From: Grifola frondosa
Lineage: Eukaryota; Basidiomycota; Agaricomycetes; Polyporales; Grifolaceae
DNA length: 64,000 bases
Assembly: GCA_001683735.1 (NCBI GenBank)
Contig: LUGG01000014.1
Location: forward strand, 372,001-436,000
Reading direction: 5' to 3'
Part shown: in pieces, positions 45,646 to 58,952 of the stretch
Layout: every line of letters begins with the position of its first letter
Position numbering within the stretch: position 1 is the stretch's first letter
The notes under the pieces: generated by a model
Told to the model about the DNA's origin: nothing
The model's input: only the letters and a program-made list of their open reading frames with translations
Database searches by the model: none
Translations under genes and position numbers: made by a program

Positions 45646-46628
45646 TTACAAGGCGTGCACTACGCCGTTGACCTTCGCTGGCATGTCTGGGACCTCGTCA
45701 ACAGCCATCGCGCTGTCTCCGTCGGTGTGATCGACCGAAGCTACGCTCTCTTCCTCATCTTCTTCATCCATCAACTTCTTTGCCATCTACGCGAGTACAG
45801 TGAGCTTCTATGCAATTACAATAATGGCTATTGCAATGCATACCTTCATAGCTTCGGCTTCGTTGGAGTAATGTCTTCCTCGGGCGCGCACGAATGCGGC
45901 ATGTTTCGCAGCAGCTACACGAGTCAAATGTCAGCATCGCCCTCACAGCAGATAGCAGGCACACGCACTCTCTTCATCCATTTCCTCTTCAAATTCAACC
46001 TCATCTCCAGGCTGGCGCCCATCCAGCCGAATAACATCCCGTGCCTCACTTGGCAAGTTGAAGCTTGTGCTCCTGCTTGAACTCCCGCTTCCTGGGCGCC
46101 CAGCAGGTGTAGATGAGCGGCCTGTGCTTGAGAACGACGTCCTGCGGGATGATGGAGCAGAGCCCCCGCCCGTTGCGCCCGTGCTGCTCACAGGTGACTG
46201 GGAACGAATTGGCGTGATGGCTGTGGGGCTGGCGACCCTTCCATTCAAGTCAAGCGCAGGGATATCTGCACCAGAGCCGCATAATCCATATCCTAAGATG
46301 AGCAGGACACAATGCTGTTGTATATGGAATACACATACCGCCCTCAATCGTGTCCGTTTCCGCGTTATATCTGACATAGGGGGTCTTTGGTTCTGTTATC
46401 TTCATCTGGCTGTCCTTTTGTGCCTCTGTCAAGGCGAGGTTCTCCTCGTCCCATTGCAGACTATTCTGCGGTTAGCGATACATCCGTGATCCGCTACCGA
46501 TGCGCCAGTGTTACTCACTGCTGACCGCCGGCACCACCAGGAGCAGGTGGAGCGTTCTTCAAGATGCCCTTCGGCTTTGAGTTCGAACGCGACATCCGTG
46601 GCTGATGAAGGACGTCTGGCGATGCCAT
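45646..46628 (-). CDS. GLC8: Protein phosphatase inhibitor 2 (IPP-2/Glc8 family)
   Basis: It regulates type 1 protein phosphatase, as an inhibitor or, in yeast Glc8, as an activator. The PP1-docking start is [13 protein letters not shown]. After an intron comes [18 protein letters not shown] and the conserved phospho-site block [14 protein letters not shown], which holds the Thr targeted by GSK3-type kinases. A Ser-rich insert (about 60 residues) follows. Then comes the third PP1-contact region, [17 protein letters not shown], spliced to [13 protein letters not shown]. The tail is acidic and ends [10 protein letters not shown]. Five exons join cleanly with no frame repair. Two in-frame ATGs are possible, 46628 ([12 protein letters not shown]) and 46595 ([12 protein letters not shown]); the second is nearer the family norm. 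Confidence 0.87.
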
Positions 46629-47032
46629 TGCGATTAACGAGGGGCTCGGAGATAGATAGGCTGGAGATGTTGATGGTCGTATATATCGAGTGAAAGGTGG
46701 AGTGAGCTTGAAGTGAGGCGCAAGCTATCTGGAACTTTCGAAGCGCTGCTGTGCAGTCCGGTCCCGGAAATATAGGCCGTCGCTCAGGTGACTGCGGCCA
46801 GCTCCGCCACCCTGTTTCTTCAAGTTCTATGACCTCGGTTACAACTACGTACGCTCCATGGCCACAATCCCTCAACTACGTTCCCTCTTTTCCTATCGTG
46901 TCAAACGCCGCAATCCATACAAGGCTTGGGGCATCGGACTCACGCCCGCAAGCATGCGATTGCGATTATAGGTGCTATGGTACAGACAAAAAATGTATAC
47001 CCGGATCCCAAATCTAATGTCCAAAAGTCTTG
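46629..47032. other. Intergenic, no gene recognised
   Basis: No supported coding sequence. It probably holds the promoter of the inhibitor-2 gene and the 3' end of the STIMATE-type gene. Confidence 0.45.
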
Positions 47033-48576
47033 TTATGAAATCGCGCCTCCCTGCAGAACTGCAACATGAACACCTTGTCCAGGTGTGATCTGACCCGCCC
47101 AGACATCCTTGACAGCATCCTTCTTGGCTTCCATCCGTCGCCCTGTCCAATCCTCCTCTCCCACCCTATCTGCCCAGTCATCTGACGCATCGTCGCCCCA
47201 AGCCGCCCACGAGTCCGTTTCATCGTGAGCGCCGCCGCCATCACTAGACGCCGCACTAATCAACGCAGGTATAGAGGGCAACCGAGGATGGAGCGATAGT
47301 GGCGGAGGTGGCGAGCGACGACGGTCCGAGGAGCTAGATGCGACGGACGACATGGGCGACGTGCTTGTGCTCGTGCTTGTGAGGCTGGGCGGGTATGCAT
47401 GTACCTCGATTGGCTGACTTGGCGTGTCAATCGCCTTTGGCATAGGCGTGTTTGAGCCAGATCCGATCACCGTCGTGCTCCCGGAGGTAAGGGACTTCGA
47501 CTCATCCTTGGGAGACGACTGACCATCGACGTCTCTCGACTGAGAACGCGACTTTGGGCGCGGGTTCTCGATATCGTGCCGCGTATGGCCATCGTCGTCA
47601 TCTTCGTCGTCGGACCCTGCCCCAAAGAGTGGCTCGTTGTCCGGATCCATCGAGTTGCGGGGAGTGTCGGAGGAGAGCTCTGAGTCCTGCGATGACGCTT
47701 TGACAATGGAATCGATAAGCCAGAATTGAAGGACATTCATGAATATGGGGAACAGGCCCATGGTACTGAGATTTTCTGAATGTTAATGACAGCATTGATC
47801 GTGAAAGATGGTTGACCCACAATATAACTTGTACAGCGTCACTTGGTCCAAGGAAGGTCAACAGCCACTCTCCAACCTTGAAGATTCCCGGCCAAGCTGC
47901 GAAGAGGGCCACTACCAAAAGTTTCATAGTCGTAAGGGCGAATACATAGACCGCCGCTTGTCGAACCCAATAATTTATCGAGGGGGGAGAACCATACTGT
48001 CCAGACTCGAAGCCTTTAAGATGGCACTTCTCAGTGAAGAAGTAGGCCATGAACCGGAGGATAAAGTAGATCACTCCCACCCCTGCAGTACTCAGTCAGC
48101 GCGTGGAGCATTGACAAGGATCGATTGCCGTACCGAGGGTGGTATCAATGAGAATGTTCAAGAAGTACAGAACGCACGCATTGCCCGATGAGACATGGGC
48201 AACAACGTCGGATATCAATACATTGACGCCGTGTACGAACAACTGCCCGATAACTTGTTTGGAAACGTCGAACAGCCTGCATGTAGTCATTCCAAAGAGC
48301 AGAAGCGCAATCAGTAACGAATGCTGAGCTAGATCGGACGGACGGACCAAATTCTCCACGGACGTTTTGGTGTTTCTCTATGTCGCTTGTATACCAGTGA
48401 CGAGATGACAAGCAGACCCATGAGCCCCTGCGTAATCTACGCAAATCAACGCTGAGGTTTTCCAACTTTTCTGGGAGGAATGAGACACCAACCAGAGCCG
48501 TCGGACCAAGCAGTCTACATGAACGTCGGTCGACATCGGGTAGATCGTCGAAGAACCCGTTCGTGGCATCATCCAT
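47033..48576 (-). CDS. STIMATE-family vacuolar membrane protein (YPL162C-like)
   Basis: A multi-pass membrane protein of the family that includes animal STIMATE (TMEM110, an ER protein that aids STIM1 at ER-plasma membrane contacts) and yeast vacuolar Ypl162c. Exons read CRLLGPTALV, then ITQGLMGLLVISSLVYKR, then LFDVSKQVIGQLFVHGVNVL, ISDVVAHVSSGNACVLYFLN and ILIDTTLG. These continue GVIYFILRFMAYFFTEKCHL, then RQAAVYVFALTTMKLLVVAL, LLTFLGPSDAVQVI, and IFMNVLQFWLIDSIVKAS. That gives about five membrane spans with the family's charged Lys/His loops. A long cytosolic Ser/Pro/Asp-rich tail of about 220 residues follows, ending GVHVAVLQGGAIS. Introns are short and join in frame throughout. The start is MDDATNGFFDDLPD at 48576. 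Confidence 0.82.
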
Positions 48577-49102
48577 TGTCAGCTACACAACAGAATAGAA
48601 ACAAAGAAGGACTGGTGTGCACCGCACAGATATGGAAAGTTTAATGAGAAAAACAGGTGTAGTTGTGTGCACAGGTGATATTGAGAAGGTCGAAGGTGGC
48701 TTGAAGCTGCGAAGCGAAGGTCACCGCACAAAACTGAGCGCGCGTCATATACGCTTTAATATTTGATGCGCATTCGTCCGCACTGCCATTCGGGTAAGAC
48801 AATTCGTATCTATCTTTTCAAGCCACGCGAGTGATGATAGATGACCTGAATCCCACGATTATACGATGGAGAGTGATGAATGCAACACAAATATTGTGGT
48901 AGCAATATTAGTGCAAATAGTGCTGTAGAAATACAATCGAATTAGGTCCAGAGAAAACAAACCTGCAGATATATAACGGAGATGATATGAAGAAGAAAAT
49001 CAAATGCAAGAGAATGTAGGAACCCCAGACATTGTCTCTCATAAGCAGACCAGCCAGCGACTTAACAAAGGGGTAGAAAGGAGGGTACATGGTGTGGCCT
49101 CG
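48577..49102. other. Intergenic, no gene recognised
   Basis: Contains only short open frames and AT-rich sequence; nothing recognised. Confidence 0.45.
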
Positions 49103-51898
49103 TTACTTTTTCCGCAATTGAGTGCGAAGGTTGGTGTTTTCCGTTTGCACGGAGTTGAGTTCCTCGAGAAGCGCCATCTGCTGTGACTGCTGCGAGACAG
49201 TTATCTCTTCAATTTGCTGTTGGGCCCTGGCTAGCGATTCTCTGCATTCGGAGAGCTGCACTTCCATCTGCTTCCGAACCCCGTCCGAAGCAGATGCAGC
49301 CTCTTCCGCTAGTGTCAGCGCTCGCGCACTGAGTTTGTTGTTCGCGTCGGTGAGCTGGCGACATGTCTCCCCTTGCTCGGCAGCATGCGTCTCAACCTCC
49401 AGCTTCTCCGCCGTTATACGCTCGACCGCATCTTGCAGATTCTGGACCTCGTCTTGTCTATGAGAATAAACACGATGAGTACATGTCTACATGTATCAAC
49501 CAGGGAAAACTCACAGTGCGGCCTGTTTAGCCATAGAAACCATGTTGCTCTCCTCGAGCATCTTGACCTGCTTCTGATATGTCTCGAGTGCAGCATTGCT
49601 TTCTTGTGCAAGCTTCTGCGCCCTCTCCGCATTCTTCTTCAACAGATCATGGGCCTGCGCGAACCGTATGAGGCGTTCAATGAGCGCACGGTCGTCTGCG
49701 ATGAGGGCCTGTACTCGGGAAGCAAATGCTTCTACCGAGAACGCGCCCCCAGCACCTGTCTTCGAAGATATTGGGAAGCCTTTGGGATCGTACAGCGTTT
49801 TGAGAGACCGTACGTCCATTTCGGAGAGTGAACCGCCGCCGCCACGCGTCATGATAGGGCTCGCAGGTGAAGCCGGCCGGAAGTTCCGCGAGCCCAGTTT
49901 CCCCGCGCGGGCCTCCGGGGAGGGGAGGATCGCCCATACGGGCTGCAATGCAGCGACAATCTTGGCTGCATCACCTGTATACTCGACTACAGGCTGGGTT
50001 TCTGCTTCCAACGTTGCAGCTCTGGCCATAGAGATCTCCTGGGATTAACGGTCAGAAAGGTCCAGCACATGAGTCCTAATGCAAACCTTGAGCTGAGCAT
50101 CGAGCGATCTGATCTCTGCATTTGCTGCATCTCGTGCGCGCCGCGCTTCTTCAACTTCCTCAAAGAGGGCTTGCCGTTTGTCCAGACTGAGGCGGATATC
50201 CTCCTCCATCTTTGCCCGAGCTGCATTCCACTCGTCCTGAGCACGGGTATGAGCGTCCACCTTGGAATGCAATTCCTCCAGATGTTTGCGTATAGAAGTG
50301 ACGAGGCCGACGATTGAAGTATCCCTTGAGAATAACAAGATGCCGAAGCTCTGCATGAGGTCCTGCAACGCATCTGCACCCTTGTCCAGTTGGACCTTGG
50401 CCACACCGCCTGCTTGCAGTGTCTCTCTTTCTGCGTCCCAAGCTGCACGCTCCGCCTCCCATGAAGCTTTCGCTTCCGCGAGCTCATCAGCCTGGGCCTC
50501 AAGTTGCGCGCGATTCTCCTCATTCTCTCGCATGAGCAGACCCTGGATATCAGCAGAGTCACGTCTCTGTTGGGCCAATACCTCCGTTCTCCGTTGCATC
50601 ATTTCCAACTCCTTCTGCGTCTGGTCTAGTTGGCTTTCGAGCGCTTCCACTTCTTCTCGCCTCTCCTCGAGCTCTGTCCTGTCCTGCGTCCAACTCCGCT
50701 TTTCCTCCTCAAGCGCGCGAAGCTGCGCATCCAGCTCCTCCATCCTCGATACCTTCCTCTCCAGCGACGTGACGGTATCCTCAGCAGTCTGCAGCTCGAG
50801 ACTCATCGACGTCTCGGCCTGCTCTTTCTCCATGCGCAACATAGACAGCTCCTTAGCTGTCTCGGCCTGCTTTGCGTTGGCAGCTTCCAATGCATCTGTC
50901 AGAACCTTGAGCTTCTCTTCCAGCGAAGAAATCTCTGCCGATGAGGGTGGTAATCGGGGAACGTGCGGCACGATAGCATCAGAGTGGCCTGCGAAGAAAT
51001 GTGCACCGTCGAACCGCCTTTAGACGATGTGGTGTTCACACTGGTGACCGAAGATGGTGTCGGACTCATCTGTGAACTCCGGCCGGGTGTGCTGTATCCC
51101 GAAGTACTTGAGTCACCGTTTTCCATAAGAGAATCTGGCGGAGCGCTCTTCTTCTCCATACTCCGTACGGAATAGCTGAGCACACCCGCACGGTGCTCGA
51201 GGAGCTTTCTTTGTATCTCATTCGCGCGCTCTGATACCCGCCAGTATTCCTTCTGTGCAAGCTCGACTTTCCGGTTTGCGGCTTCCACCTGATCGGAAGT
51301 CTGTTTAGTGACGTTCTTGTATGATGCATTGGCCTTAGAGAGTGACAATGCGGCGTCGCGGATCTTGGTCTCTAGTGTCAGCTTCTTCGACATCGCGACG
51401 ATCCTCGAGGAAAGTACTTGGTACTCCTGCATAGCATGTCTAGCCCGTTATCTAGAGTAGACGTAACCCATCTGTACATACCTTCTTCAGCTCCTCCACT
51501 TCCTCCGCACTGAGAACCTCACACCCACGGCTCTCCACGATAGCCTCGCTAGCCAGAAGGCTCAAGAGGAGATCATCGCGGGTGCTGAGCATCCCCGAGG
51601 TCCGCTTACCCTCCACGCCTGAAGGATCCACCGGCTTCCGGGCGAGTTCTACTACACGGTGCGGCATAGGCATGCGTGGAGACGATGGGCCTGCCACTGG
51701 CGAGGACAGCTGTGTCGAGCTTCGCGCAGGAGAGGAGCCCATCGAGTCGCGCGAGGACTGAAACGAGGAGTCCTCGTCGCTCTTGGCGGAGCCGGACGGC
51801 ATCTGCGGCGGTCGCTGTCGGTCCTTACGGAAGAAGAGCGCAGCGGTGGTGGTCTTGGGGCTCTCCGCCTCGGCCAGGACCTGGGATGAAGGGGCCAT
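49103..51898 (-). CDS. Uds1 (up-regulated during septation) domain coiled-coil protein
   Basis: A protein of about 850-900 residues. The N-terminus is low-complexity Ser/Pro. The Uds1 domain follows (about 51350-51580): STRDDLLLSLLASEAIVESR, GCEVLSAEEVEELKK, then EYQVLSSRIVAMSKKLTLET and KIRDAALSLSKANASYKN. Most of the remainder is coiled coil, for example LEEKLKVLTDALEAANAKQA, EELDAQLRALEEEKRSWTQD and RAQLEAQADELAEAKASWEA. A Gly/Ser linker with RGGGGSLSEMDVRSLKTLYD follows, and more coiled coil ends NTNLRTQLRKK. The domain name comes from a fission-yeast gene set induced at septation; the molecular role is not established. Introns near 51440-51480, 50980-51000, 50040-50080 and 49460-49510 are short. 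The start at 51898 (MAPSSQVLAEAES) is preferred to 52045 because the upstream part reads as leader. Confidence 0.8.
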
Positions 51899-52605
51899 GA
51901 TGATTTGGATGCAACGCTGAGGGGGGCTATAGATGTAGATTGGGCGGGTGGCGGAGATGCTGAGGGAAGGGGGGAGCGGATTGGGAGGAGGGTGTTGCGG
52001 CTGCGCTACAGTGCCGCCGCCAAAGTATCGCCGGACGCCGTTCATTAAGGGCTCGTGAGACAGAAAATTAAGGTATCAATTCGTAGCGGAGGTATGGGGC
52101 GGAGGAGCAGCCAGCTGCTGGGTATTTTTCGGACTCGTGGTCAATGGTATGTCGTCGGCTGAGCTCGAGCTGATCCGTCACTAGTGCGCAGTTACTAGTC
52201 TCCTTCCGTTTTAGATCGTTATCCTCGACTATCGCGACTCGGTGGCAACTGTAGACTCAGTGAATTTGAGGAGAGTGCTCTGCAGAAGATCAAGGATATA
52301 TGTATGTCTCGTGCAATCATGCATGCGAAACGGAAAGAGCCTTGGGCGCTTCCCGGAGATGGGCTGCTATTACTTCAAAGCAATTCGCAAATCGTGACAG
52401 CAGTGCGAAACAATCAAAATCACCCTGCTCCGATACTTGTATATACACACGGTTCTAGGGTTACTAGTTACTCGACATTTCATGTCGACGCCCGCAGAGA
52501 CTGCCAGAACTGAGCGCTCCTCGAGAACATGGAACGAGACGAGTAGTGCTGTTGGTCTGCGGACGAGACAACGCGTATGATACACTTGACGTAGAAGGCG
52601 AGGGT
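51899..52605. other. Intergenic between the Uds1-domain gene start and the BST1 stop codon
   Basis: No gene recognised. The first 150 bases may be the 5' leader of the Uds1-domain gene. Confidence 0.45.
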
Positions 52606-55600
52606 TCACCTACTCCACCTCAGTCCATTCCACGAGTCCCGGCCCCAATAACGCGGGCCGATCTTCACGATGACGGCCCACCCAACTGCCGCACTTGCCA
52701 CATCAAACACAGCATATGTCGTCCGCGGACCGACCACAAACGCAACGCACGCCAGCACAGCCATGCCCCACCGCGGCGAGAATGTCTCGCGCACATCACT
52801 GCATGGAACAAAGCTTTAGTTGCGAGGTATTTTTCGGTGATGCGGTGCTTACGTGCGGCGCTCGATCCCTGGGCCTGCCCCCGCGAACTCAACGAGCACC
52901 AGGAATGGTGCAACGTACAGGAAATTGTGGTCCCCATCGAAGGGCGTCGTGAACCCCGCTGTCGCGAGGGTGCGCACCCACACAGCGAGGACAGGTGCGG
53001 CGAGCGGCAGAAGCCATGTCATAAACAACAGGAGGTGCATATTGGCATTGGCATAGTCCGCAAGAGTAGCTCGGGATGTGGGCGGAGGCTTCGAAGTACG
53101 CTCGGGTGAGGAATTTGAATCCCGGGAGGCGAGCGCAGCAAGGGGCACGGGAGTGGGCGATGACTGCTGAGAGGATACAGCCAGGGCTGCGATAGAGGTA
53201 GCACAAGTGTAGAAGTGGAAGATCCAGCACCCGAGGAAGGCGACTTGCCAAGGCACCAGCACAAATATGAGCAATGACACGAAACCTATCGACAATAGGG
53301 CATTCCTGCTTGTTTGCCCAGTCGTATCCTCATTGCGTCTACTGGACCTAAAGAATATCCGTGAGCATCGATCCGAAGCGTTGGCGGATGCATTATCATG
53401 TGAATATACATTACTACGAAAACGCACCTCCCAATCATCCCTAGAATCCTACTGAGTGGCCATAGCATCAAAGAGAGCGTCCACCAGCTGACGAATACAA
53501 GTCCGGTCACGATCAAGAGCAGCAGTGGCGCAATCGGGGCAAATATAGGCTCCCCTCTGTTCCCAAGCCAAAAGCCTGCAGGGAGAGGAACAAGAGAAAA
53601 CACGTAGGATGCAAGGAGCGCCCAGGGCAACACACAGCGTGCAAACCTGTCGAGAGAGCTCCGCACGTCTGGCAGAGCGCCTTAGATGCGTACACGCGAT
53701 AAGGATAATATATCTCGGGGCTACATCGTGTCACTCACCACTCGCATCGGCTGCGCGCCACGCATTGAAGAGCAGGAGCGCGACGATCCCAACTGCCCAA
53801 CTGGCCGCTGCCGTCGCGTACCGTGCGCCCCACCGTCCGAGGGTGCCCCACCAATCTAAGCGGAGCTCGACGTGTGCGACACTGCACTCGCCAGATGAGT
53901 ACACTACCAGATCCACCCCGCGCGCGTAAGTGACAGACGTCCCTATATAAGGTGCAGAGGCGTGTGTGTGCAGAAGGATCGGACGAGTGGAGCGGGGCGC
54001 GAGCGGAAAGTAGTGCGTCTCTGAAGGGTGTGAAGTATGCTGGAGCAGCGGAGGAAGAAGGGCATCTAGACAAGAAAGGTTGTGTGAGTAGGTAGCATGC
54101 CAATGGACGCCGTGCGTACATGCGAACCTTCACATGCTTCATGATCGTTGAAGACAGGCGTCAGACGGTACACCAGGAGCGCATTCGATAGAAGACGGGG
54201 GAAACGGATCTGTGAGCGGAGAGCGTCATGAGGAACTGCGACAGATATTGGAGAGATCAAAACGCCTAAATTGTCGTGAATTGTCAGCTTGGAACTACAA
54301 AAGTCAGGGGGGAAAGTACCAAGTGTGCTAACATCCACAACTATAGCATCCTCCGGTACAAATCCTCCGACTACCCAACCCCTCCCGTCTACGCCGTTTA
54401 CGCTGACAGCGACGTGCGCCTCAAGGTCCACAGATACTTCGGCCTCGAACAACACAATACCTTCTGATTCATCTGTGCCCTCGTTGGGCACAGGGAATGG
54501 CTGTCCCACCACGGGCGCAGGTATCAATTTTAACACTGTAGGCTCTAGGGAAGTGCAAGGCTCCGGAGGATGGCCCGGACATAGATATACCGACACATGG
54601 AGGGGAAGAGGAAGCTGGGGGGCCACAGACCCGATGCTACCCTGCGATACATATATCACGAACTTTACTGTCGGACTCTCACCGCTGGGTCTAGGAACTG
54701 GGAAAAGGTACACCCGCGGAGTGCGGGGATTTTTCAACACAAGAGGGAACTCAGCACGAAGGGTCTCGTATTCGGTGGTGTGCAGATGCAAATCACCCGA
54801 AGCAGAGTATGCGGGGAGCGTATGACCATCTCTTAGCCACTTATCCAGTACCGTGGCCCGCTCGGAGGACGAGGACACCGCAGCAAGTTCGAGGGCGGCA
54901 CGCGCGACGCGCCAGCGCACTTGATGGCACCATACCATTTCACGATGTCCCACGCCGGTCCAACTACCTTCCAGCGCGCTCGTGAACACTGTCCGACGGT
55001 ATGGGCCTCCCTCTTCCTGGCTCAATGCCTGGGGAAGAATGCACGATTCGGAAGGAATCATGAGATCCGTCGCGCCGCCACAAAGGGACAAGATGGGTGT
55101 TGGGTTCGAGGAGAGAATACCCGAGTTGGTAGAATAGATACGATCGACGCGCCGGTCGAAGCGTGCAGGCGGGAGCGTATGTGGTGTGGACATGGTGATG
55201 ATCGCTGAGATGTTCGGATGCGGCAGCAGCGCGGTCGCAACGATCCCACCCATGGAGTGAGCCATAATGGTGATCGAAGTATGCGGAGGATAAAGCGAGA
55301 GAATATAGTCGATGGCGCGAGCAGCATAGGCCTTCTCGGAATCAAGCGTCGGACCATGGAACGCGGAGAGATCCTCATTGAATTCGACTGAGAGATGATG
55401 AGAGAGCGTTGTTATCGTGAGCGAGGTACTCACGAGCAAAGAAGTCTAAAGGACTGTAGCGCTCCGCATGGAATTCGGAAGCGACCAGGTATGGCGCATG
55501 GTAGTACTGGCGTGCGGCGGAGGAAGCTATGGAGCGGACTTGATGGGAAGAGCCAGCATTTCCGGGAATAAAAAGGACGGGAGACCCGTGCAACTATTGC

Positions 55601-55948
55601 TCAATCAAAATCGCATTGACAGATGAGAAGGAAATACTGAACGACGAGGACTCGAGCCATAAATATGTTCCTCACTTTGCACTGCAGAACCGAGGGTATA
55701 TGAAATATATTTTAGCAGCGTACCTCTGTATTCTCCCAGCCGACCTCACGGTACAACCATAGCGAATAACGCCGCGTGAGCGGAGACCATGTATGATCAA
55801 AGTGAGATTGCAAAACATAGGACGGGGACATCCATGACATGCGACATCCTTGAGGCGACAGAGTGTGCACGATGTCCGAGCCACTGAAGTAGAAAAGAAT
55901 GACGGATACGACGGAGAATATGGCGAGGAGAAAGAGCAGTCGGGTCAT
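52606..55948 (-). CDS. BST1: GPI inositol-deacylase (BST1/PGAP1)
   Basis: An ER enzyme that removes the acyl chain from inositol of GPI anchors after attachment to proteins, so that they can leave the ER. The N-terminus [20 protein letters not shown] is a membrane anchor. The lipase part has [40 protein letters not shown] and the serine motif [17 protein letters not shown]. It also has [20 protein letters not shown] and the catalytic-His region [21 protein letters not shown] beta-rich luminal part of about 300 residues follows. The C-terminal third contains at least seven hydrophobic spans (for example [20 protein letters not shown] and [19 protein letters not shown]). It ends [15 protein letters not shown]. 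About ten exons are present, with a main uninterrupted block at 54066-55439. Length and order match the family. Confidence 0.88.
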
Positions 55949-56332
55949 CGAGGCATGTGAGCAAGTATAATTTAATTTAACGCTTGTTGACATTGATGTT
56001 AAAGTATTTTCCAACTCCGGGTAATTAGTTTATAGGCTACAGTAAACAGTTGTGGTCAAATTGAATATTAATGCGGCATTAATATATGTCGACAAAGGGA
56101 ACCTTTGGCACGGAGCTCGATGTCATGTTATGCGGAACCATCCCCATCCTCTTCACTGCACATCGTCTCCCTCGACGTACAGCACCCCTTAAGTCGTCCT
56201 TCAACTCTTCGTTCATATTCACGCCGGTCTTCGGCTAAATCAGAGCTGCATTCAGCATTTTTCAGAGGATCTAGGAGGCGCAGGGTGCCTGCTTGCTGTC
56301 GCTGAGCAATATCGAGTGCGCCTCCTGCCACG
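55949..56332. other. Shared promoter region of divergent BST1 and CorA-type genes
   Basis: A 384-bp head-to-head gap. The part up to about 56110 is AT-rich. No conserved coding sequence is recognised. Confidence 0.45.
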
Positions 56333-58952
56333 ATGACAACCCCACCAGACACGTCCTCCGTCCCTTCAACTTCGGTCTCCAGCTCACCCCGCATCCGAGC
56401 TGACCACTCTCCCGTCCGTCTTCGCCAGAGCACCGGCAGCGACAGCAATGACCTCTCACCCCGCGCCCGTCTCTCCCCCACTCTATCTCGCTCGTACAAT
56501 CCCAACGACCCCGATGTCCGTGAGCGACAGCGCACCATGGATGCCGATATGGCCATCCAACTCTCCCGCGCTCGTGGCAACACTGTCTCTATCTCGCCCG
56601 TAGTGACATCTCCGCTCCCTCTTGGCTCACCTTCCGCCGACGGCCATCTCCACTTCCCCAATCTTTCCCTCGCAGAACAACATGAACTTGATGCTGCTCG
56701 TGGTGTCACTCCGCTTGCTATTGATGTTGACAACGCACCCCAGTTTCAGGCAAGCCCCCGCACCAGACCGTGACCTTTTAACCAACCACCTTAGTGCAGG
56801 GCACGACCCATCTCTTCTTGTTTCCCTCAATATTCCTGATATGGAGGATGCCACTATGGGGGCTTGCCGATGTATCAGGCTACCGTTGATCGCGCTGATA
56901 GACCACGCTACGATTTCTCGTTAATGGAGGACTTTGCCAACGCAGAGAAGGCCCGCCTTGGTATCCGTAGCCCGGCTGGAGGCTTCAACTTCCGCCCCGT
57001 CCCTTCCTCCTCTACACACGCTCTTGACTCGTCGCAAAGGGAGGGCGGCCAGCCTCCTGCGCAAGACTTTACGCTTCCGTTCACACTGCCCCGCGTGCGC
57101 CAGCGCAAGCTCAGTCAGAGTGCGCCTGGTCCGCGTCGTGGTAAAATGGCCCTCTTTGAGCAGCCCAGCGCGCCGCCCCCTGCGCTGGCTTCGCGTGCTC
57201 CTCACCTCGCAACGGGGACGACGCTCAGTGCTGTTCCGTCGTACGAGAACCTCAGCGATGTCACCGGTGGCCCCGGAGGCCTAGGGAACGGAGATTTAGA
57301 TATCGGCATTGGTGGAGGCGCGGGATCTGGCCATGACCGGCCATACCGCTTTTCCTTCTACTCGAATGCGCTGTCAGCGACGATACATGCGCGAAGCCTC
57401 TGCGAGCTTCCAGCGGAGGGCCAGTCTTTTGAGGATCTATTCCTTGGGCAGGGTAACATGACTCCAAAGACAACAAATGGGATTGGCGCGGGACCCAACA
57501 ATCTGGGACGAATGGGCGTTGGTGGGATGGGTGGCGGGGCCAACGGGCCTGTTCCGCGGTCTGCTGCTTCCTCGCCCATTCCCATTCCTGCCGGGGTCAA
57601 CGGAGATCGAGCTGGAGGCATCTCGAAGATGTATCCGAATGAGCGTCGGAATGGAAACGGTGTGGAAAGTTATACCTGGTGGCTCGATGTGCTCTCACCA
57701 ACGGACGAGGAGATGAAACTTCTCAGCAAAGTCAGTGGATATTCTGCATTCATTCATTTATCAGATTGTACTATAATAATATTGATGGTGCTTCCCGTGA
57801 TACCAGGTGTTCTCGATCCACCCTCTCACTACAGAAGACATCCAGATGGAAGAGACGCGGGAGAAGATCGAGCTCTTCCGTAACTTATCTCGTGTGTTTC
57901 CGTGGATTCGATCAAGATCCGTATAGCCCGACACATCTTGAGCCGTTGAACATGTACATCATCGTCTTCCGCGACGGAATCCTCTCTGTCTGTCCGCTAT
58001 CCTCTCGCCTGCGCTAGTTGCACTGACACCCGTCCCTTTCCAGTTTCACTTCCGACCGACGCCGCATCCGCAAAATGTGCGCCGGAGAATCAAGCAGCTC
58101 AAGGACTATATTAGCGTGACGTCTGACTGGATTTCGTATGCACTCATCGACGACATCACCGATGCGTTCGGGCCGCTCATCCAGAGCATCGAGTACGAGG
58201 TCGATAGCATCGACGAGCTTGTGCTCATACTCAAAGAAGCAGAGCAAAGTGACATGCTTCGCAGGTGCGTGCACTACACCTCCTCCCGGGCGCGGAAACC
58301 GCGCTGACCTGCAAATGCGGGCAGGATCGGGACGTGCCGCAAGAAGGTCATGGGCCTCCTGCGGCTCATGGGCAACAAGGCGGACGTCGTCAAAGGCCTC
58401 GCGAAGCGCTGCAACGAGAACTGGCGCGTGGCGCCAACTTCTGATATTGTTCGTCACGCACACACTCTCTACCTGCTCGTGCTTATATTCTTGTTTGTAG
58501 GGCCTATACCTGTCGGATATCCAGGACCATCTGATCACGATGACGCAAAACCTGAACCACTACGAGAAGATCCTCTCGCGCTCGCATTCCAACTACCTCG
58601 CGCAGATCTCCATCGAGATGACGGACGCGAACAACCAGATCAACGACGTACTCTCGAAGCTCACTGCGCTTGGTACGGTGCTCATCCCGATGAACTTGAT
58701 TACCGGTTAGTGGTGCCGCACGTGCCGTCGGGTATCATAGCTCACCGCACCCTTTGGACAGGTCTGTGGGGAATGAATGTTCATGTGCCCGGACAGAACG
58801 TAGAAGTAAGTGTGGCGGTACTGTGCCCAAGTGACTTCATTCTGATAAATATATTCCAGAACCTCAGGTGGTTCGGCTCTATCATAGGTGCATTGGCAGC
58901 GTTCGCTATTATCGCTGGGTGGACAACATACAAGATTATGCTGCGACGATAA
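56333..58952 (+). CDS. CorA/Alr-type magnesium transporter
   Basis: A divalent-cation channel of the CorA superfamily, resembling fungal Alr1/Mnr2 proteins with long cytosolic N-termini. The first 350 residues are Ser/Pro/Gly-rich and probably disordered. The folded domain starts SYTWWLDVLSPTDEEMKLLS, then FSIHPLTTEDIQMEETREKI, NMYIIVFRDGILS and FHFRPTPHPQNVRRRIKQLK. It continues DWISYALIDDITDAFGPLIQ and DHLITMTQNLNHYEKILSRS. The pore signature is ITGLWGMNVHVPGQN, with the essential Gly-Met-Asn. The second span is WFGSIIGALAAFAIIAGW, and the basic end is KIMLRR. The first intron (56750-56799) has a GC donor, CAG|GCAAGC. Frame repairs are needed at the start of exon 2 (about 56800) and at 56860, both in G runs. 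Whether it sits in the plasma or vacuolar membrane is not determinable. Confidence 0.87.

Noticed and set aside
50262..51023. 253-codon Ser/Cys-rich frame on the plus strand
   Set aside because: It is the reverse-strand shadow of a coiled-coil exon rich in Glu, Leu and Ala codons in the Uds1-domain gene; such shadows are typically Ser-rich and stop-poor.
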